From: RYN-230 sp963793825
GTDB taxonomy: Bacteria; Actinomycetota; Actinomycetes; Streptosporangiales; Streptosporangiaceae
Assembly (NCBI GenBank): GCA_963793825.1
Contig: CAWCBE010000016.1
Span: 186,001 to 250,000, forward strand
Reading direction: 5' to 3'
DNA length: 64,000 nucleotides
The notes beneath the pieces were generated by a model that saw only the letters and a program-made list of their open reading frames with translations, had not been told where the DNA came from and made no database searches. The translations under genes were made by a program, and so were the position numbers. This document shows, piece by piece, positions 16,601 through 26,400 of the stretch. Each line of letters begins with the position of its first letter. Position 1 is the stretch's first letter.

Positions 16601-17170
16601 ATGGCGAACCAGCTAGACGGCCGCCGGATCGCCTTCGTGATAGCCAACGAGGGCGTAGAGCAGGTCGAACTCACCAGGCCGTGGCAGGCGGTCCAGGAGG
16701 CCGGGGGGACACCGGAACTGCTGGCCCCCGGGGCCGGGCAGGCCCAGGCCTTCAACCACCTGGACAAGGGCGACACATTCCCGGTGACCAGGACGGTAGG
16801 CGAGGCGGACCCGGCCGACTACGACGGCCTGGTGCTGCCGGGCGGCGTGGCCAACCCGGACCAGCTGCGGACCGTGCCCGAGGCGGTGCAGTTCGTCCGG
16901 TCGATGTTCGAGGCGGGCAAGCCGGCCGCGGTCATCTGCCACGGCCCGTGGACCGTGGTCGAGGCTGACCTGGTCCGGGGGCGGACGCTGACGTCCTGGC
17001 CGAGCGTGGCGACCGACATCCGCAACGCGGGCGGCGCCTGGGTGGATACCGAGGTCCAGGTGTGCACGTCCGGCCCGAACGTGCTGATCACCAGCCGGAA
17101 GCCGGACGACCTGCCTGCCTTCTGCCGGGAACTGGTCTCCGAGTTCTCGAGGCAGAAGCAGAACGCCTGA
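16601..17170 (+). CDS. DJ-1/PfpI family protein (type 1 glutamine amidotransferase-like)
   Basis: A 189-residue PfpI/YhbO-like protein. The nucleophile elbow is AAVICHGPWTV (Cys in the CHG tripeptide), preceded by the conserved Glu in FVIANEGVEQVEL and by YDGLVLPGG. Proteins of this group are stress-protective and have been described as proteases, deglycases or glyoxalases; the exact activity is disputed. ATG at 16601 with GAAGGGA upstream. A hairpin terminator follows at 17185. Confidence 0.92.
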   Translation: MANQLDGRRIAFVIANEGVEQVELTRPWQAVQEAGGTPELLAPGAGQAQAFNHLDKGDTFPVTRTVGEADPADYDGLVLPGGVANPDQLRTVPEAVQFVRSMFEAGKPAAVICHGPWTVVEADLVRGRTLTSWPSVATDIRNAGGAWVDTEVQVCTSGPNVLITSRKPDDLPAFCRELVSEFSRQKQNA

Positions 17171-17184
17171 CCGGACTGGCCCGT

Positions 17185-17220
17185 CTCCGGCCTGGCCCGC
17201 ACCCGCGGGCCAGGCCGGGG
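17185..17220 (+). terminator. Hairpin terminator after the PfpI gene
   Basis: A 16-bp stem (one T-G pair) formed by 17185-17200 and 17205-17220 with loop ACCC, starting 14 bp after the stop codon. GC-rich, without a T-run. Confidence 0.8.
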
Positions 17221-17331
17221 ACATGGGGCGCAAGCACGAGGCCGGCGTTGTCGCCGGGCGCCGGTGACCCGGCCATGCCACGGTCGTCTGCATGATGACG
17301 ACGAAACGGCGGATGCGGCGAGGAGGCCGGG

Positions 17332-17811
17332 ATGGATAGCCAGGCGTTGACCATTTGCCTGTGGTTTGACACTGAGGGCGAGGAGGCGGCCCGGTTCTAC
17401 CTGGGCATCTTCAAGGACGGGAGCCTGGGCCGGGTGACCCGGTACTCCAAGGCCTGCCCGCGGCCGGCTGGGACCGTGATGACGGTGGAGTTCGCGCTGA
17501 ACGGCCAGCAGTTCCTCGCGCTGAACGGCGGCCCGGAGCACCACTTCAACGAGGCCATCTCGCTGATGGTCCCGTGCGCGGACCAGGACGAGGTGGACTA
17601 CTACTGGGACCGGCTGGGTGATGGCGGCGCGGAGATCGCCTGCGGCTGGGTGCGCGACCGGTTCGGCCTGTGCTGGCAGGTGGTGCCCACCATATTCCTG
17701 GAGATGATGACCGACGCCGACCCAGAGCGGGTCAGGCGGGTCACCGCGGCCATGATGACGATGACGAAGCTCGACATCGCCGCCCTGCAGCGGGCCTACG
17801 AGGGGCACTAG
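17332..17811 (+). CDS. VOC superfamily protein (PhnB / 3-demethylubiquinone methyltransferase-like fold)
   Basis: A 159-residue protein with the pattern of PF06983-type VOC proteins: LWFDTEGEEAARFYLGIFKDG, then VEFALNGQQFLALNGGPEHHFNEAISLMV, YYWDRLGDGGAE and WVRDRFGLCWQVVP. The family is often misnamed as a methyltransferase but has a glyoxalase-like fold, and its activity is unknown. ATG 17332 follows GAGGAGG. It converges on the NCS1 permease gene. Confidence 0.88.
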   Translation: MDSQALTICLWFDTEGEEAARFYLGIFKDGSLGRVTRYSKACPRPAGTVMTVEFALNGQQFLALNGGPEHHFNEAISLMVPCADQDEVDYYWDRLGDGGAEIACGWVRDRFGLCWQVVPTIFLEMMTDADPERVRRVTAAMMTMTKLDIAALQRAYEGH

Positions 17812-17844
17812 GCCCCGGGCTCACGCCCTGGGGCCGCGCCCGGG

Positions 17845-19365
17845 TCACATCCCGGGCTCCGCGGCCGGCCCGATGCGCACGGCGGCGTCGATGGCGTTCA
17901 GTTCCCGCTCGCTGGCCGCGATGGCCGGCTGTTCCGCGGCCAGGTCCAGCGAGCGGGACGCCAGCCAGTACACCAGGCCGGACACGGCCAGCCCGACCAG
18001 CCAGGAGTAATCCACCCCGCCGGTCAGGTGGGCCGGGAACCAGCCGGTATAGGACAGCCCCGCGATCGGCGGCAGCACCATGAACGGGATCTCAGCCGCG
18101 AACCCGGCGAAGTAGGCGGTCAGGCCGCGCCAGCCCCACCGGCGGTAGACGCCGTCCGGCCGGAAGATATCGATGATCGCGTAGTGCCCGTGCCGGACGA
18201 AGAAGAAGTTGACCAGGTTCAGCGCGGTCCACGGGACCAGCAGGTACAGCATCAGGGTCAGCGAGTTCAGCACCGCGGACACCGCGCTGGTGGAGATGCC
18301 CGCGCCGATCGCGTACCAGATGACGGCCAGCACGATCACGGTCGCCACCCGCCAGGCGCGGCTGGTGCGCACGGTCTTGAACGAGTCGATGCCGGTCAGC
18401 ACGGTGAGCATGGCGCCGTAGGCGTTCATCCCCATGGTGGCCAGCAGCGCTGTCGCGGACAGCACGGCGGTGATGGAGCCGAGCGGCGAGGCCACGTTGT
18501 TCCCGACCACCTTCAGCCCGACCAGGCCGTCGGTGGCCCCCAGCCGGGTGGCCAGCCAGGCGCCGAGCGCGATGAGCCAGACCGCCGAGCCGGAGGCGCC
18601 AAAGAACACCGCGGTGATGATGCCGCGCGGCGAGGTGTTGCGCGGCATGTACCGCGAGTAGTCCGAGACGTACGGCGCATAGGTGATGTTGTAGGCCGCC
18701 GCCACCGAGAACTGGGCCATGAACGCGGCGAACACGAACCCGCCCGGGTGGTGCGGGGCGGTGCCGCCCGCGTGCCCGATCAGGATGGCGATGGAGATGA
18801 TCGCGTAGCACGGCAGCGAGATGACCAGCAGGAACCGGAACACCCGGTGCACCCAGTCGTAGCCGAAGATGGCCAGCAGCGCGGCGAGCACCGCGGTGGC
18901 CCCCGCCACCAGCCCGGCGTTCCAGCCGAACGCGCCATGCAGCCCGGTGCTCATCAGCACCTGGTCGGCCACGTTGAACGCCATGTAGGTGAACAGCACC
19001 GCGAACAGCGCGACGACCACGCCCCGGTAGCCCAGCTGGGCCCGGCTCTGGATCATCTGCGGCAGCCCGAAGATCGGCCCCTGGGTGGCGTGGAACGCCA
19101 TGAACAGGGTGCCGAACGCGATGCCGAGGGCGCCCGCCAGGATCGACCAGCCCAGCGACAGGCCCAGCGACGGCCCCACGAAGCCGATGGGGATGGTGAA
19201 GTACTGGAAGTTGCCCAGGAACCACAGCATGGCCTGCTGCCAGTTCCGGCCGTGCCGTTCCGGATCGGGGATCCAGTCGATCGAGTGCACCTCGACCTGG
19301 GCCCGCAGGCCCCGCTCACGCTCCAGCTCGCCAGCTATCGCCGGGGCTCGGGATTCTGCAGCCAT
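17845..19365 (-). CDS. NCS1-family nucleobase/allantoin-type permease
   Basis: A 506-residue, about 12-segment membrane protein. The start of the fold is visible as NWQQAMLWFLGNFQYFTIPIGF and family motifs include GLPQMIQSRAQLGYRG and NITYAPYVSDYSRYMP. NCS1 proteins import purines, pyrimidines, hydantoins, allantoin or thiamine precursors with Na+ or H+; the substrate cannot be set from sequence alone. Divergent from an XRE-cupin regulator, an arrangement commonly seen with this family, so that regulator probably controls it. Confidence 0.9.
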   Translation of the reverse strand: MAAESRAPAIAGELERERGLRAQVEVHSIDWIPDPERHGRNWQQAMLWFLGNFQYFTIPIGFVGPSLGLSLGWSILAGALGIAFGTLFMAFHATQGPIFGLPQMIQSRAQLGYRGVVVALFAVLFTYMAFNVADQVLMSTGLHGAFGWNAGLVAGATAVLAALLAIFGYDWVHRVFRFLLVISLPCYAIISIAILIGHAGGTAPHHPGGFVFAAFMAQFSVAAAYNITYAPYVSDYSRYMPRNTSPRGIITAVFFGASGSAVWLIALGAWLATRLGATDGLVGLKVVGNNVASPLGSITAVLSATALLATMGMNAYGAMLTVLTGIDSFKTVRTSRAWRVATVIVLAVIWYAIGAGISTSAVSAVLNSLTLMLYLLVPWTALNLVNFFFVRHGHYAIIDIFRPDGVYRRWGWRGLTAYFAGFAAEIPFMVLPPIAGLSYTGWFPAHLTGGVDYSWLVGLAVSGLVYWLASRSLDLAAEQPAIAASERELNAIDAAVRIGPAAEPGM

Positions 19366-19576
19366 CTCGCCTCCCGCCGGGGATGGGGGACGTGGGGGGA
19401 CCAGCCTCTGGCCGCTATGCTCATCAGCAGTTTCCTGACTGTCAACCCTTGTTTCATAACGAATTCTGGTATGTCATGAGATGCCGGTCCCGGGGCGGAC
19501 CGGCGGGCTCCCAGGGCCGGCCCGCGTCGCCGCGGACGGCCGGGGGCCGCGGCACCGGCAGCGGAGGAGAGGGAAG
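19366..19576. promoter_or_regulatory. Divergent promoter region, NCS1 permease / XRE-cupin regulator
   Basis: A 211-bp divergent gap. A relatively AT-rich segment around 19420-19480 contains TTTCATAACGAATT (19452-19465), an imperfect TTC-N5-GAA palindrome that could be an operator. This is a candidate only. The region 19481-19576 is GC-rich and open in one frame but shows no homology, so it is not treated as coding. Confidence 0.35.
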
Positions 19577-20225
19577 GTGCCCACCAGGGTCAGCGGCGCG
19601 AGCGGCGCGCGGGGCGCCGGGGACCGGGCCGCCGGGGACGGCGGCGCGCCGGCCAGCGTGGCAGGCGTCCACGTCGGGGCCAGGCTGCGGGCCGCCCGGC
19701 TCGCCGCGCGCAAGAGCATGGCCGAGGTGGCCGAGGACAGCGGGCTGACCAAGGGCTTCGTGTCCAAGCTGGAGCGGGACCTGGCCAACGTGTCGGTGGC
19801 CTCGCTGATCCGGCTGTGCGAGGCGCTCGGCATCTCGGTGGGATCGCTGTTCCAGTCATCCCGCGGCGAGGTCATCCGCAGCGGCGCTTACCCGCCCATC
19901 AACTTCGGCGGCACTGGCGTGCGTGAGTACCTGCTCACCCCGTCGGGCGAGAAGCGGATGCAGGCCATCCTCAGCGACATCGAGCCGGGCGGTGGCAGCG
20001 GCACCGAGCTGTACACGCTTCCCGCGGACGTGGAGTTCGTGTTCATGCTGGCCGGCGCTGGAGATCACCGTCGCGGACACGGTGCGTACCCTGGCCGAGG
20101 GGGATGCGTTCACCTTCGCGCCCAGCACCGAGCACGCGTTCCGGGTGCCGCCCGGAGCGGGGCCGGCCCGGGTGCTGTGGGTGTTCTCGCCTGCCCTGCC
20201 GGACAGCCAGCCGGGACCTTCCTGA
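19577..20225 (+). pseudogene. XRE-family regulator with C-terminal cupin, single frameshift near 20055
   Basis: Starts at GTG 19577, preceded by GGAGGAGAGGGA. After an Ala/Gly-rich lead comes the HTH (GARLRAARLAARKSMAEVAEDSG, LTKGFVSKLERDLANVSVASLIRLCEALGISVGSLFQ) and the first half of a cupin (GGSGTELYTLPADVEFVFMLAG). At about 20055 the frame breaks: the continuation (LEITVADTVRTLAEGDAFTF, then APSTEHAFRVPPG and ARVLWVFSPALP) lies in the +1 frame and ends at 20225. The expected reading is MLAGELEITV, so GGCGCTGGAG appears to have lost two bases or gained one. Either a real mutation or a sequencing error; otherwise full length (about 216 codons). Probable regulator of the divergent NCS1 permease. 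Confidence 0.85.
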
Positions 20226-20303
20226 GCGCGCGGCGCATGGCGGTTTACCTCGCGGGTACGGTGGATGTCGTTCCGGGCATCGTCCGGTAGCTCTGGGGGT
20301 GGT

Positions 20304-21305
20304 GTGTCGGTGGCCGTCGGTGCTGGCTCAGTGGCCGCGCAACAGCGCAGCCACGTGGTCCAGTTCTACCGGCGGGACGAAGAACTGGCCTCCTCGGTCG
20401 GGCACTACCTGGCGGGCGCGATCCTTGCGGGCGGCGCGGCGGTGCTGGTGGCCACGCCACCGCACGCCGAGGTGATCACGGCGGCGATGCAGCAGGCCGG
20501 GGCCGACCTGCCTGCCGCCCGCCGTGCGGGACGGTTCCTGGCCCTGGACGCCGAGAGCCTGCTCAGCCGGTTCGTCACCGGCGGCCGGGTGGACCGGGCC
20601 GCCTTCTTGGGCTCGGTCGGCGTTCTGATCCGCCAGGCCGGCGCCCGCGGGCCGGTGGCGGTGTACGGGGAGATGGTCGCCGTGCTGTGGTCCGCCGGGG
20701 ACGTGATGGCGGCCGCCGAGCTGGAAGGGCTGTGGAATGACCTCGCCCGGCAGACCCCGTTCTCGCTGTACTGCGGGTACCCGGACAGGTTCTTCGACGC
20801 CGACCCGGAGGCCCGGGCCCGGCTCTGCCAGCTGCATACCGCCGTCATCGGGACCGACCCTGTCCTGGGGCCGGAGGACGCGCAGCGGTGGCGGGCGCCG
20901 GTCAGCCAGGCCTTCGAGTGCGTCCGGGACGCGCCCCGGGCGGCCCGGCACTTCGTGCTTCACCTGCTCCGCCAGTGGCACCTGGATGGCGGGCACGGCG
21001 CAGCCGGCCCGGCCGGGGCGGAAGCCCGGTCCCGGCTCGTCGCCGACGCCGCGCTGGTAGTGACGGAACTGGCCACCAACGCGGTGCTGCATGCCGGCTC
21101 CGCGTTCACGGTCAGCGCCGCCCTGTCCGAGGACGCCATATACCTCAGCGTGACCGACAACCTGCCGCTGCCTGCCGCCCAGGCCGGCCTGCCGGTCTGG
21201 CCGGACCACGGCCTGGGCGTGATCGCCGAGATCGCGGACCGCTGGGGGGTCGCGCCGGCGCCAGGCGGCAAAGCGGTCTGGGCCAGCCTGCGCCTGCCCG
21301 GCTGA
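20304..21305 (+). CDS. MEDS-domain / HATPase anti-sigma-type regulator
   Basis: About 333 residues. The N-terminal MEDS-type domain (SHVVQFYRRDEELASSVGHY, LAGAILAGGAAVLVATPPHA, FSLYCGYP) resembles sensory domains of DcmR-like proteins. The C-terminal RsbW/SpoIIAB-like HATPase domain has VVTELATNAVLHAGS and DHGLGVIAEIADRWGV. It could be a serine kinase acting on a STAS protein such as the one at 22833. GTG 20304, preceded by a G-run, is preferred; GTG 20265 is an alternative in the same frame. Confidence 0.85.
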   Translation: MSVAVGAGSVAAQQRSHVVQFYRRDEELASSVGHYLAGAILAGGAAVLVATPPHAEVITAAMQQAGADLPAARRAGRFLALDAESLLSRFVTGGRVDRAAFLGSVGVLIRQAGARGPVAVYGEMVAVLWSAGDVMAAAELEGLWNDLARQTPFSLYCGYPDRFFDADPEARARLCQLHTAVIGTDPVLGPEDAQRWRAPVSQAFECVRDAPRAARHFVLHLLRQWHLDGGHGAAGPAGAEARSRLVADAALVVTELATNAVLHAGSAFTVSAALSEDAIYLSVTDNLPLPAAQAGLPVWPDHGLGVIAEIADRWGVAPAPGGKAVWASLRLPG

Positions 21306-21352
21306 CCCGGGGCCCGGTCACGATCCGGCGGCCCGGCTGACCCGGGGCCCGG
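21296..21352. repeat. 22-bp direct repeat around the stop of the MEDS-HATPase gene
   Basis: The 22-bp segments 21296-21317 and 21331-21352 are identical (core GGCTGACCCGGGGCCCGG). The first copy contains the TGA stop codon of the upstream gene, so the second looks like a local duplication of the gene end. Each copy can fold on CCCGGGGCCCGG. Confidence 0.75.
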
Positions 21353-21564
21353 GCCGCCACCGGCAGCCCGGCCGCCGTCTCGCCGGCCCCCGCCGTGCAC
21401 CCTCACCTGGGCTGGCATGGCTGCCCGCCACCGGGGCGTTCCCGCGTTCGATGATCGGCTTGCCCGGGTCACGCTAGGATCTGGGGCTAGCCGGGCGAGC
21501 CCGAGGAACTAGTGCCCGCGTCCTCGATTCTGCGTCCCCGGCACAGGAAAGGCGGTGCGGGCAG

Positions 21565-22836
21565 ATGCGTGATGGTGAGCCGCCGCCCGCAGCCACGGCG
21601 GCCGGGGCGGTACCGGACGGCCTGCGCGACGTCCAGTCGATCACGGATGCCGCCCTGTCCCGGCTCGATCCGCAGGCACTGCTGGACGTCCTGGTTGAGC
21701 GGGTGAAGGACGCGCTGCAGGCGGACACCGCCGCGGTGCTCCTGCTGGACCGCCCATCCATGCAGCTGGTCGCCACGGCGTCGAGCGGGCTGGAGGAAGA
21801 GGTCCGGCAGGGGGTGCGGATCCCGATCGGCCAGGGCTTCGCCGGCCGGATCGCCGCGCTGGGACGCCCGGTGATCCTGGACGAGGTGGACCACACCAAG
21901 GTCATCAACCCCATCCTGCTGGACCAGGGGATCCGGTCGCTGATGGGCGCGCCGCTGCTGGCGGACGGTTCGGTGATCGGCGTGCTGCATGTGGGCACCG
22001 TGACTGGCCGGGCCTTCACCAGTCGGGACGCGGACCTGCTGCAGCTCGCCGCGGACCGGGCCGCGCTGGCCGTGCAGGCCCTCGGTGCCCAGCTGGACCG
22101 GGAGGCGGCCGTCGCGCTGCAGCGCAGCCTGGTGCCCTCGTCGCTCCCTGCCGTGCCCGGGCTGGAGATGGCCGCCCGGTACGTACCGGGCAGCGGTGAC
22201 CTGGGCGGCGACTGGTACGACGCGTTCCCGCTGCCGTCCGGGACGGTGTGCGCGGTGATCGGGGACGTGGCCGGGACCGGGCTGAACGCCGCCGTGATCA
22301 TGGGGCGGATGCGCAGCGTGGTGCGGGCCTACTCGCTGGAGACCGAAGATCCCGCCGACGTGCTGGGCCGGCTGGACGCCAAGATGCGGCATTTCGAGCC
22401 GGACGCCATGGCCACCGTGCTGTGCGCCATGATCAGCCCGTCCCTGGAGGAGGCGCGCATCTCGTCCGCGGGCCACCCGCCGCCGCTGCTGGCCTGCCCG
22501 GGGGAGCCCGCCCGGCTGGCCGACGTGCCCCCCGATGTGCTGATCGGCGCGGCCAGCCGGAAGCCGCGGCGGACCGCCACGGTCAGCCTGCCGCCCGGCG
22601 CCCTGCTCTGCCTGTACACCGACGGGCTGGTGGAGCGGCGCGGCCGCCCCATCGACGAGGGCATCACCCGGCTGGGCGGCGCGCTGCGCGCGGCCGCCCC
22701 GGAGTCCGCCTGCATCACGGTGATGGGCGCCATGTCCGAGCACAGCCCGCGCGCGGACGACATCGCCCTGCTCATGCTGCGCCGCAGCCCTGGCCGCGGT
22801 GAGAACGGGCCCGTCCTCCCGGCGGCCGGCCGGTGA
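21565..22836 (+). CDS. GAF-domain PP2C (SpoIIE-type) serine phosphatase
   Basis: A 423-residue protein. Residues about 25-180 form a GAF domain (DPQALLDVLVERVKDALQAD, LMGAPLLADGSVIGVLHVGT). Residues about 195-405 form the SpoIIE/PP2C domain with the metal-binding motifs GGDWYDAF and IGDVAGTGLNAA, then ISSAGHPPPLL, LYTDGLVERRG and RADDIALLML. Such phosphatases dephosphorylate a STAS anti-anti-sigma factor. The STAS gene follows with a 4-bp overlap, which supports that partnership. Confidence 0.92.
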   Translation: MRDGEPPPAATAAGAVPDGLRDVQSITDAALSRLDPQALLDVLVERVKDALQADTAAVLLLDRPSMQLVATASSGLEEEVRQGVRIPIGQGFAGRIAALGRPVILDEVDHTKVINPILLDQGIRSLMGAPLLADGSVIGVLHVGTVTGRAFTSRDADLLQLAADRAALAVQALGAQLDREAAVALQRSLVPSSLPAVPGLEMAARYVPGSGDLGGDWYDAFPLPSGTVCAVIGDVAGTGLNAAVIMGRMRSVVRAYSLETEDPADVLGRLDAKMRHFEPDAMATVLCAMISPSLEEARISSAGHPPPLLACPGEPARLADVPPDVLIGAASRKPRRTATVSLPPGALLCLYTDGLVERRGRPIDEGITRLGGALRAAAPESACITVMGAMSEHSPRADDIALLMLRRSPGRGENGPVLPAAGR

Positions 22837-23198
22837 CCGGCGCCGTCCTGGACGTGGACTGGACCGGCCGGCACGCCGTGGTCACCATGCCGGAGGAGAT
22901 CGACCTGGCCAACGCGTCCGCCGTGCGCAACGCCCTGCTGGCCCTGGTCGAGCAGGCTCCCGAGCTGATCACCGCCGACCTGACCGGCACGATGTTCTGC
23001 GACTCGGCCGGGGTGCACGCCCTCACGCGGGCCCACCAGGGTGCCGTGGCCGGGGGCGGGGAGCTGCGGCTGGCGGTGGGTGACTCCCCGGTGGCCCGGA
23101 TCCTGGAGCTGACCGGGCTGGATCAGATCATCCCGGTGTTCCGGGGCGTCCGGCAGTCGCTGGACACCCCGCGGGAGGCCGCCGGGTCCTCGTCCTGA
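22833..23198 (+). CDS. STAS-domain anti-sigma factor antagonist
   Basis: A 121-residue SpoIIAA/RsbV-like protein: VVTMPEEIDLANASAVRNAL, then LITADLTGTMFCDSAGVHAL, in which the Ser of FCDSAGV is the usual phosphorylation site, and ILELTGLDQIIPVF at the end. When dephosphorylated such proteins bind HATPase anti-sigma kinases and free sigma factors. Overlaps the phosphatase gene by 4 bp. Likely partners within the window are the HATPase proteins at 20304, 23454 and 55006. No stand-alone SigB-type sigma factor is adjacent. Confidence 0.92.
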   Translation: MTGAVLDVDWTGRHAVVTMPEEIDLANASAVRNALLALVEQAPELITADLTGTMFCDSAGVHALTRAHQGAVAGGGELRLAVGDSPVARILELTGLDQIIPVFRGVRQSLDTPREAAGSSS

Positions 23199-23204
23199 CC
23201 CCGC

Positions 23205-23264
23205 GCCGGGATGAGGCCGGGGGCCAGGCCCGGGGACTTGCCGGGCTTCCGGCCTCATCCCGGC
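23205..23264 (+). terminator. Hairpin terminator after the STAS gene
   Basis: A 16-bp perfect stem, GCCGGGATGAGGCCGG (23205-23220) with its complement at 23249-23264, enclosing a 28-base GC-rich loop that can itself pair. Starts 7 bp after the STAS stop. Separates the GAF-PP2C/STAS operon from the next phosphatase gene. A 17-bp tandem duplication (CTGACCGCGGACCGGGC) lies a little downstream, near 23310. Confidence 0.75.
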
Positions 23265-23453
23265 CCAGGCCCCGGCGGGCCCGGGCCCGGGCCGGGGCCT
23301 GGGCCTGGGCCTGACCGCGGACCGGGCCTGACCGCGGACCGGGCCGGGCCTCGAGGGTTGCCGGGGGATTCGCTGCATGCGGGCCGGCCGGGGGGGTACT
23401 CGAGAGGGGATGCCGGCCCCGACGACCGGGCCGGGGGAGGCGAGGCCTGCGTT

Positions 23454-26400
23454 GTGAGCGGTACCCAGCGCGTCCGGTCGGCGGGCGCGGAACAGCGGGA
23501 CCGGCTGCCCGGCGGCTCTGGCCCGCCGTCCTGGGCGGCGGCCGCCTTGCTGGAGTCGCTGCACGAGGGCTTCTTCGTCTGCGACGAGGCCGGCTCGGTG
23601 GTGCAGATCAACGCGGCCTTCACCCAGATCCTGGGCTTCGGGCCGGACGGGCTGCCGTACCCGGTGGAACATCCGTGGTGGCCGCCCGAGGACACCGACC
23701 CGGACGGGCACCGGCGGGTCACCGAGACGGTCGCCCGGCTGAAGCGGGACGGCGGCGGCCGCTGCACCACGCCCGCCCGGCACCGTGACGGGCACCGGCT
23801 CTGGCTGTCGGCCAGGGTCGGCGAGGTGCGCGACCCGGCCACCGGGCGCCGGGCAATGGTGGGCACGATCCGGGACGTCACCGCAGAGCATGATGCCGGG
23901 CACCGGGACGCCGCGGTCGCGCTGCAGCACGACATTCTCGGGTCGGCCCGGCCACCGGCCGGGTTCGCGGCCCGGTACGTGCCGGCCAGCCCGCCGCTGG
24001 ACGCGGGCGGCGACTGGTATGACCTGGTCGAGCTGCGCGGCGGGCGGATCGGCATCGTGGTCGGTGGCTGTGCCGGGCACGGCCTGGCCGGCGCCACGGT
24101 GATGGGCCAGGTGCGCAGCGCGTGCCGGGCCCTGCTGCTGCAGGACGCCGGCCCGGCCCGGGTCCTGGCCGTGATGGACCGGTTCGCCGTCCTGGTCCCC
24201 GGGGCGCTGCGCACCACGGTGTTCTGCGCCGTCCTGGATCCCGGCACCGGCCAGCTGAGGTACAGCAGTGCCGGGCACCCGCCTGCCATCCTGGCCCATC
24301 CCGGCGGACGGACCCAGGTGCTGGACGGCGGCCGTGCGGCCCCGCTCGCGGACCGGCCGGACGTCCCGCGCCAGGAGGCCACCTGCACGCTGCCCGGCCG
24401 GTCCGCCCTGCTGCTGTACACCGGCGGGCTGCTGGGGCGGCGCCGGGTACCGCCCGGCGCGGGCATCGGCCAGGCCGCCGCCGCGCTGCACCAGGCCGGC
24501 GAGTCGGGCGCGGATGACCTGGCGTCGCAGGTCATGGGCGGCCTGGCCCCGCCCGGGGGTTACGACGACGACGTCGCTGTCGTCGCCTACCGCCACCCCG
24601 GCCCGCTCAGCCTGGCCTTCCCGGCCGAGCCGACCCAGCTCGCCCCGGTCCGTGCGGCGCTGCGCGGGTGGCTGGGCCGGTGCGGCGTCGGCCGCCGGGC
24701 GGTGCAGGACATCCTGGTCGCGGCGGGCGAGGCATGCGCCAACGCCATCGAGCACGGCCACCGCAACACACCCGGGCCGCACATCAGGCTGCGGGCCGAA
24801 GCGACCGTCAGCAGGCTCCGGCTGACCGTCACGGACGCTGGCCGCTGGAAGGCGGCCCAGCCGCCGCCCAACCCGTTCCGCGGGCGCGGCATCGCGCTGA
24901 TGCGTGCCCTCATGGAACAGGTGAGCATCGAGCCCGGCACGAGCGGGACCGGCACCACCGTGCACATGCAGCTGCGGATCGCCCCGTTATCCGGGGTGGC
25001 CCGCCGGGCCGGCCAGCGGCGCCGCAGGCTAGCCCCGGCGCATCCGGGGTCCGCGGGGACCGGGGGCGCCAGGCATCATGCCGCCCCCAGGACCCGGGCC
25101 CGGCGCCTCCGGGCCGTCCCCGGCGTGGCCGAGCAGGCTGCGGGTCAGCGCGTGATGCTGCGCGGTCAGTTCCCGGGTGGCGGTGGCCAGGTCGGCGCCG
25201 GTGAGCGCGTGCACCTCGCCCCGGTCCTGCAACGCGGCGAGCACGGCCCGCCGGAGCAGTTCCTTGATGAACGACGCGGTGGCGCCCTCGGTCGCCTCGA
25301 TCACCGGGGCCAGGTCAGTGTCCAGGGCCAGCCGGCCCGCGTAGAGCCGGATCAGCCGCTCCCGGGCCTGCCGGTCCGGCTTGGGGATCTCCATGGCGAG
25401 GTCCACCCGGCCGGGCCGGTCGACCAGGGCCCGTTCCAGCATCTCAGCCCGGTTGGTGGTGAGCACGAACGTCACGTCGGCGTCCGAGCCGATCCCGTCC
25501 ATCGCGTCCAGCAGGGTGAAGAGCAGCGGGCTGCTCCCGTCATGGAAGCTGCGGTCCTCGGCGACCAGGTCGACATCCTCCAAGATCACCATGGCCGGCT
25601 GGAGCCTCCGGGCCAGGGCGGCGGCCGGCTCGATGAACCGCATGGCCTGCCCGGTGATGAGGATGACGGTGCTGTCCCGCATCCGGCCCATCAGGTAGCG
25701 GACCGTGTGCGTCTTGCCGGTGCCTGGTGCCCCGTGCAGCAGGAGGCCGCGCTTGAGGTGCTGTCCCGCGGCCAGCAGCCGGTCGGCCTCGGTGCTGATG
25801 CTGATCACGTGCCGCTCGATCGCGTCCAGCAGCCCGGCGGGCAGGATAACCTGGTCGGCGGCGAGGCCCGGACGGGGCAGGAAGTTCAGCAGCTCGTTGC
25901 CCCGGTGCTCGGATACGCCGAAGCTGAGCACCTGGCCGCGGAACACGTCGTGCAGGCGCATCAGCCGCTCGACCTCACCGCGCACCGCGACCGCCACCGG
26001 CCGCTGTGCCGCGAGGATCTCGAGCCGGCACTCGGGGGGGCCGAACCGCTCGGTGGACCGCAGCCCGATGAACACCGGGCTGCCGTGCGGGGCCACCGAG
26101 GGAACCAGCCCGAACTGCACGACCTCCATCGCTTCGTCCGGGCCGGTCGCCGCCGTGCCGTGGGTCACGGCCGAGATCTGCTGCATCCGGCCGGGCCGGG
26201 AGATCACCGTGGCCAGGTCCTCATGGTCGCGGTTCAGTGCGCTGATGCCGAACCACTCCGCCGCGGGCGAGTAGGCGGCCAGGTAGGCGTCAACGCCGCG
26301 CTGCAGGTTGGCGTGCTCCCACGCCGGGAAGCCCTCCGCCACGTACGCCACGTCACCGAGCTCACTGCCCAGGTGCGCGGTGACCCGCTCCGCGACCGGC

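Noticed and set aside
17332..17811. Naming the VOC protein a 3-demethylubiquinone methyltransferase
   Set aside because: The family carries this legacy name but has a glyoxalase-like fold and no methyltransferase motif.
23211..23453. N-terminal extension of the PAS-phosphatase to 23211
   Set aside because: The stretch contains the terminator hairpin of the previous operon and Gly/Pro repeat translation; GTG 23454 has a suitable ribosome binding site.
22329..24965. An 878-codon frame antisense to the phosphatase genes
   Set aside because: Antisense shadow typical of high-GC coding DNA; no domain recognised, while the sense strand has clear GAF, PP2C, STAS and HATPase domains.
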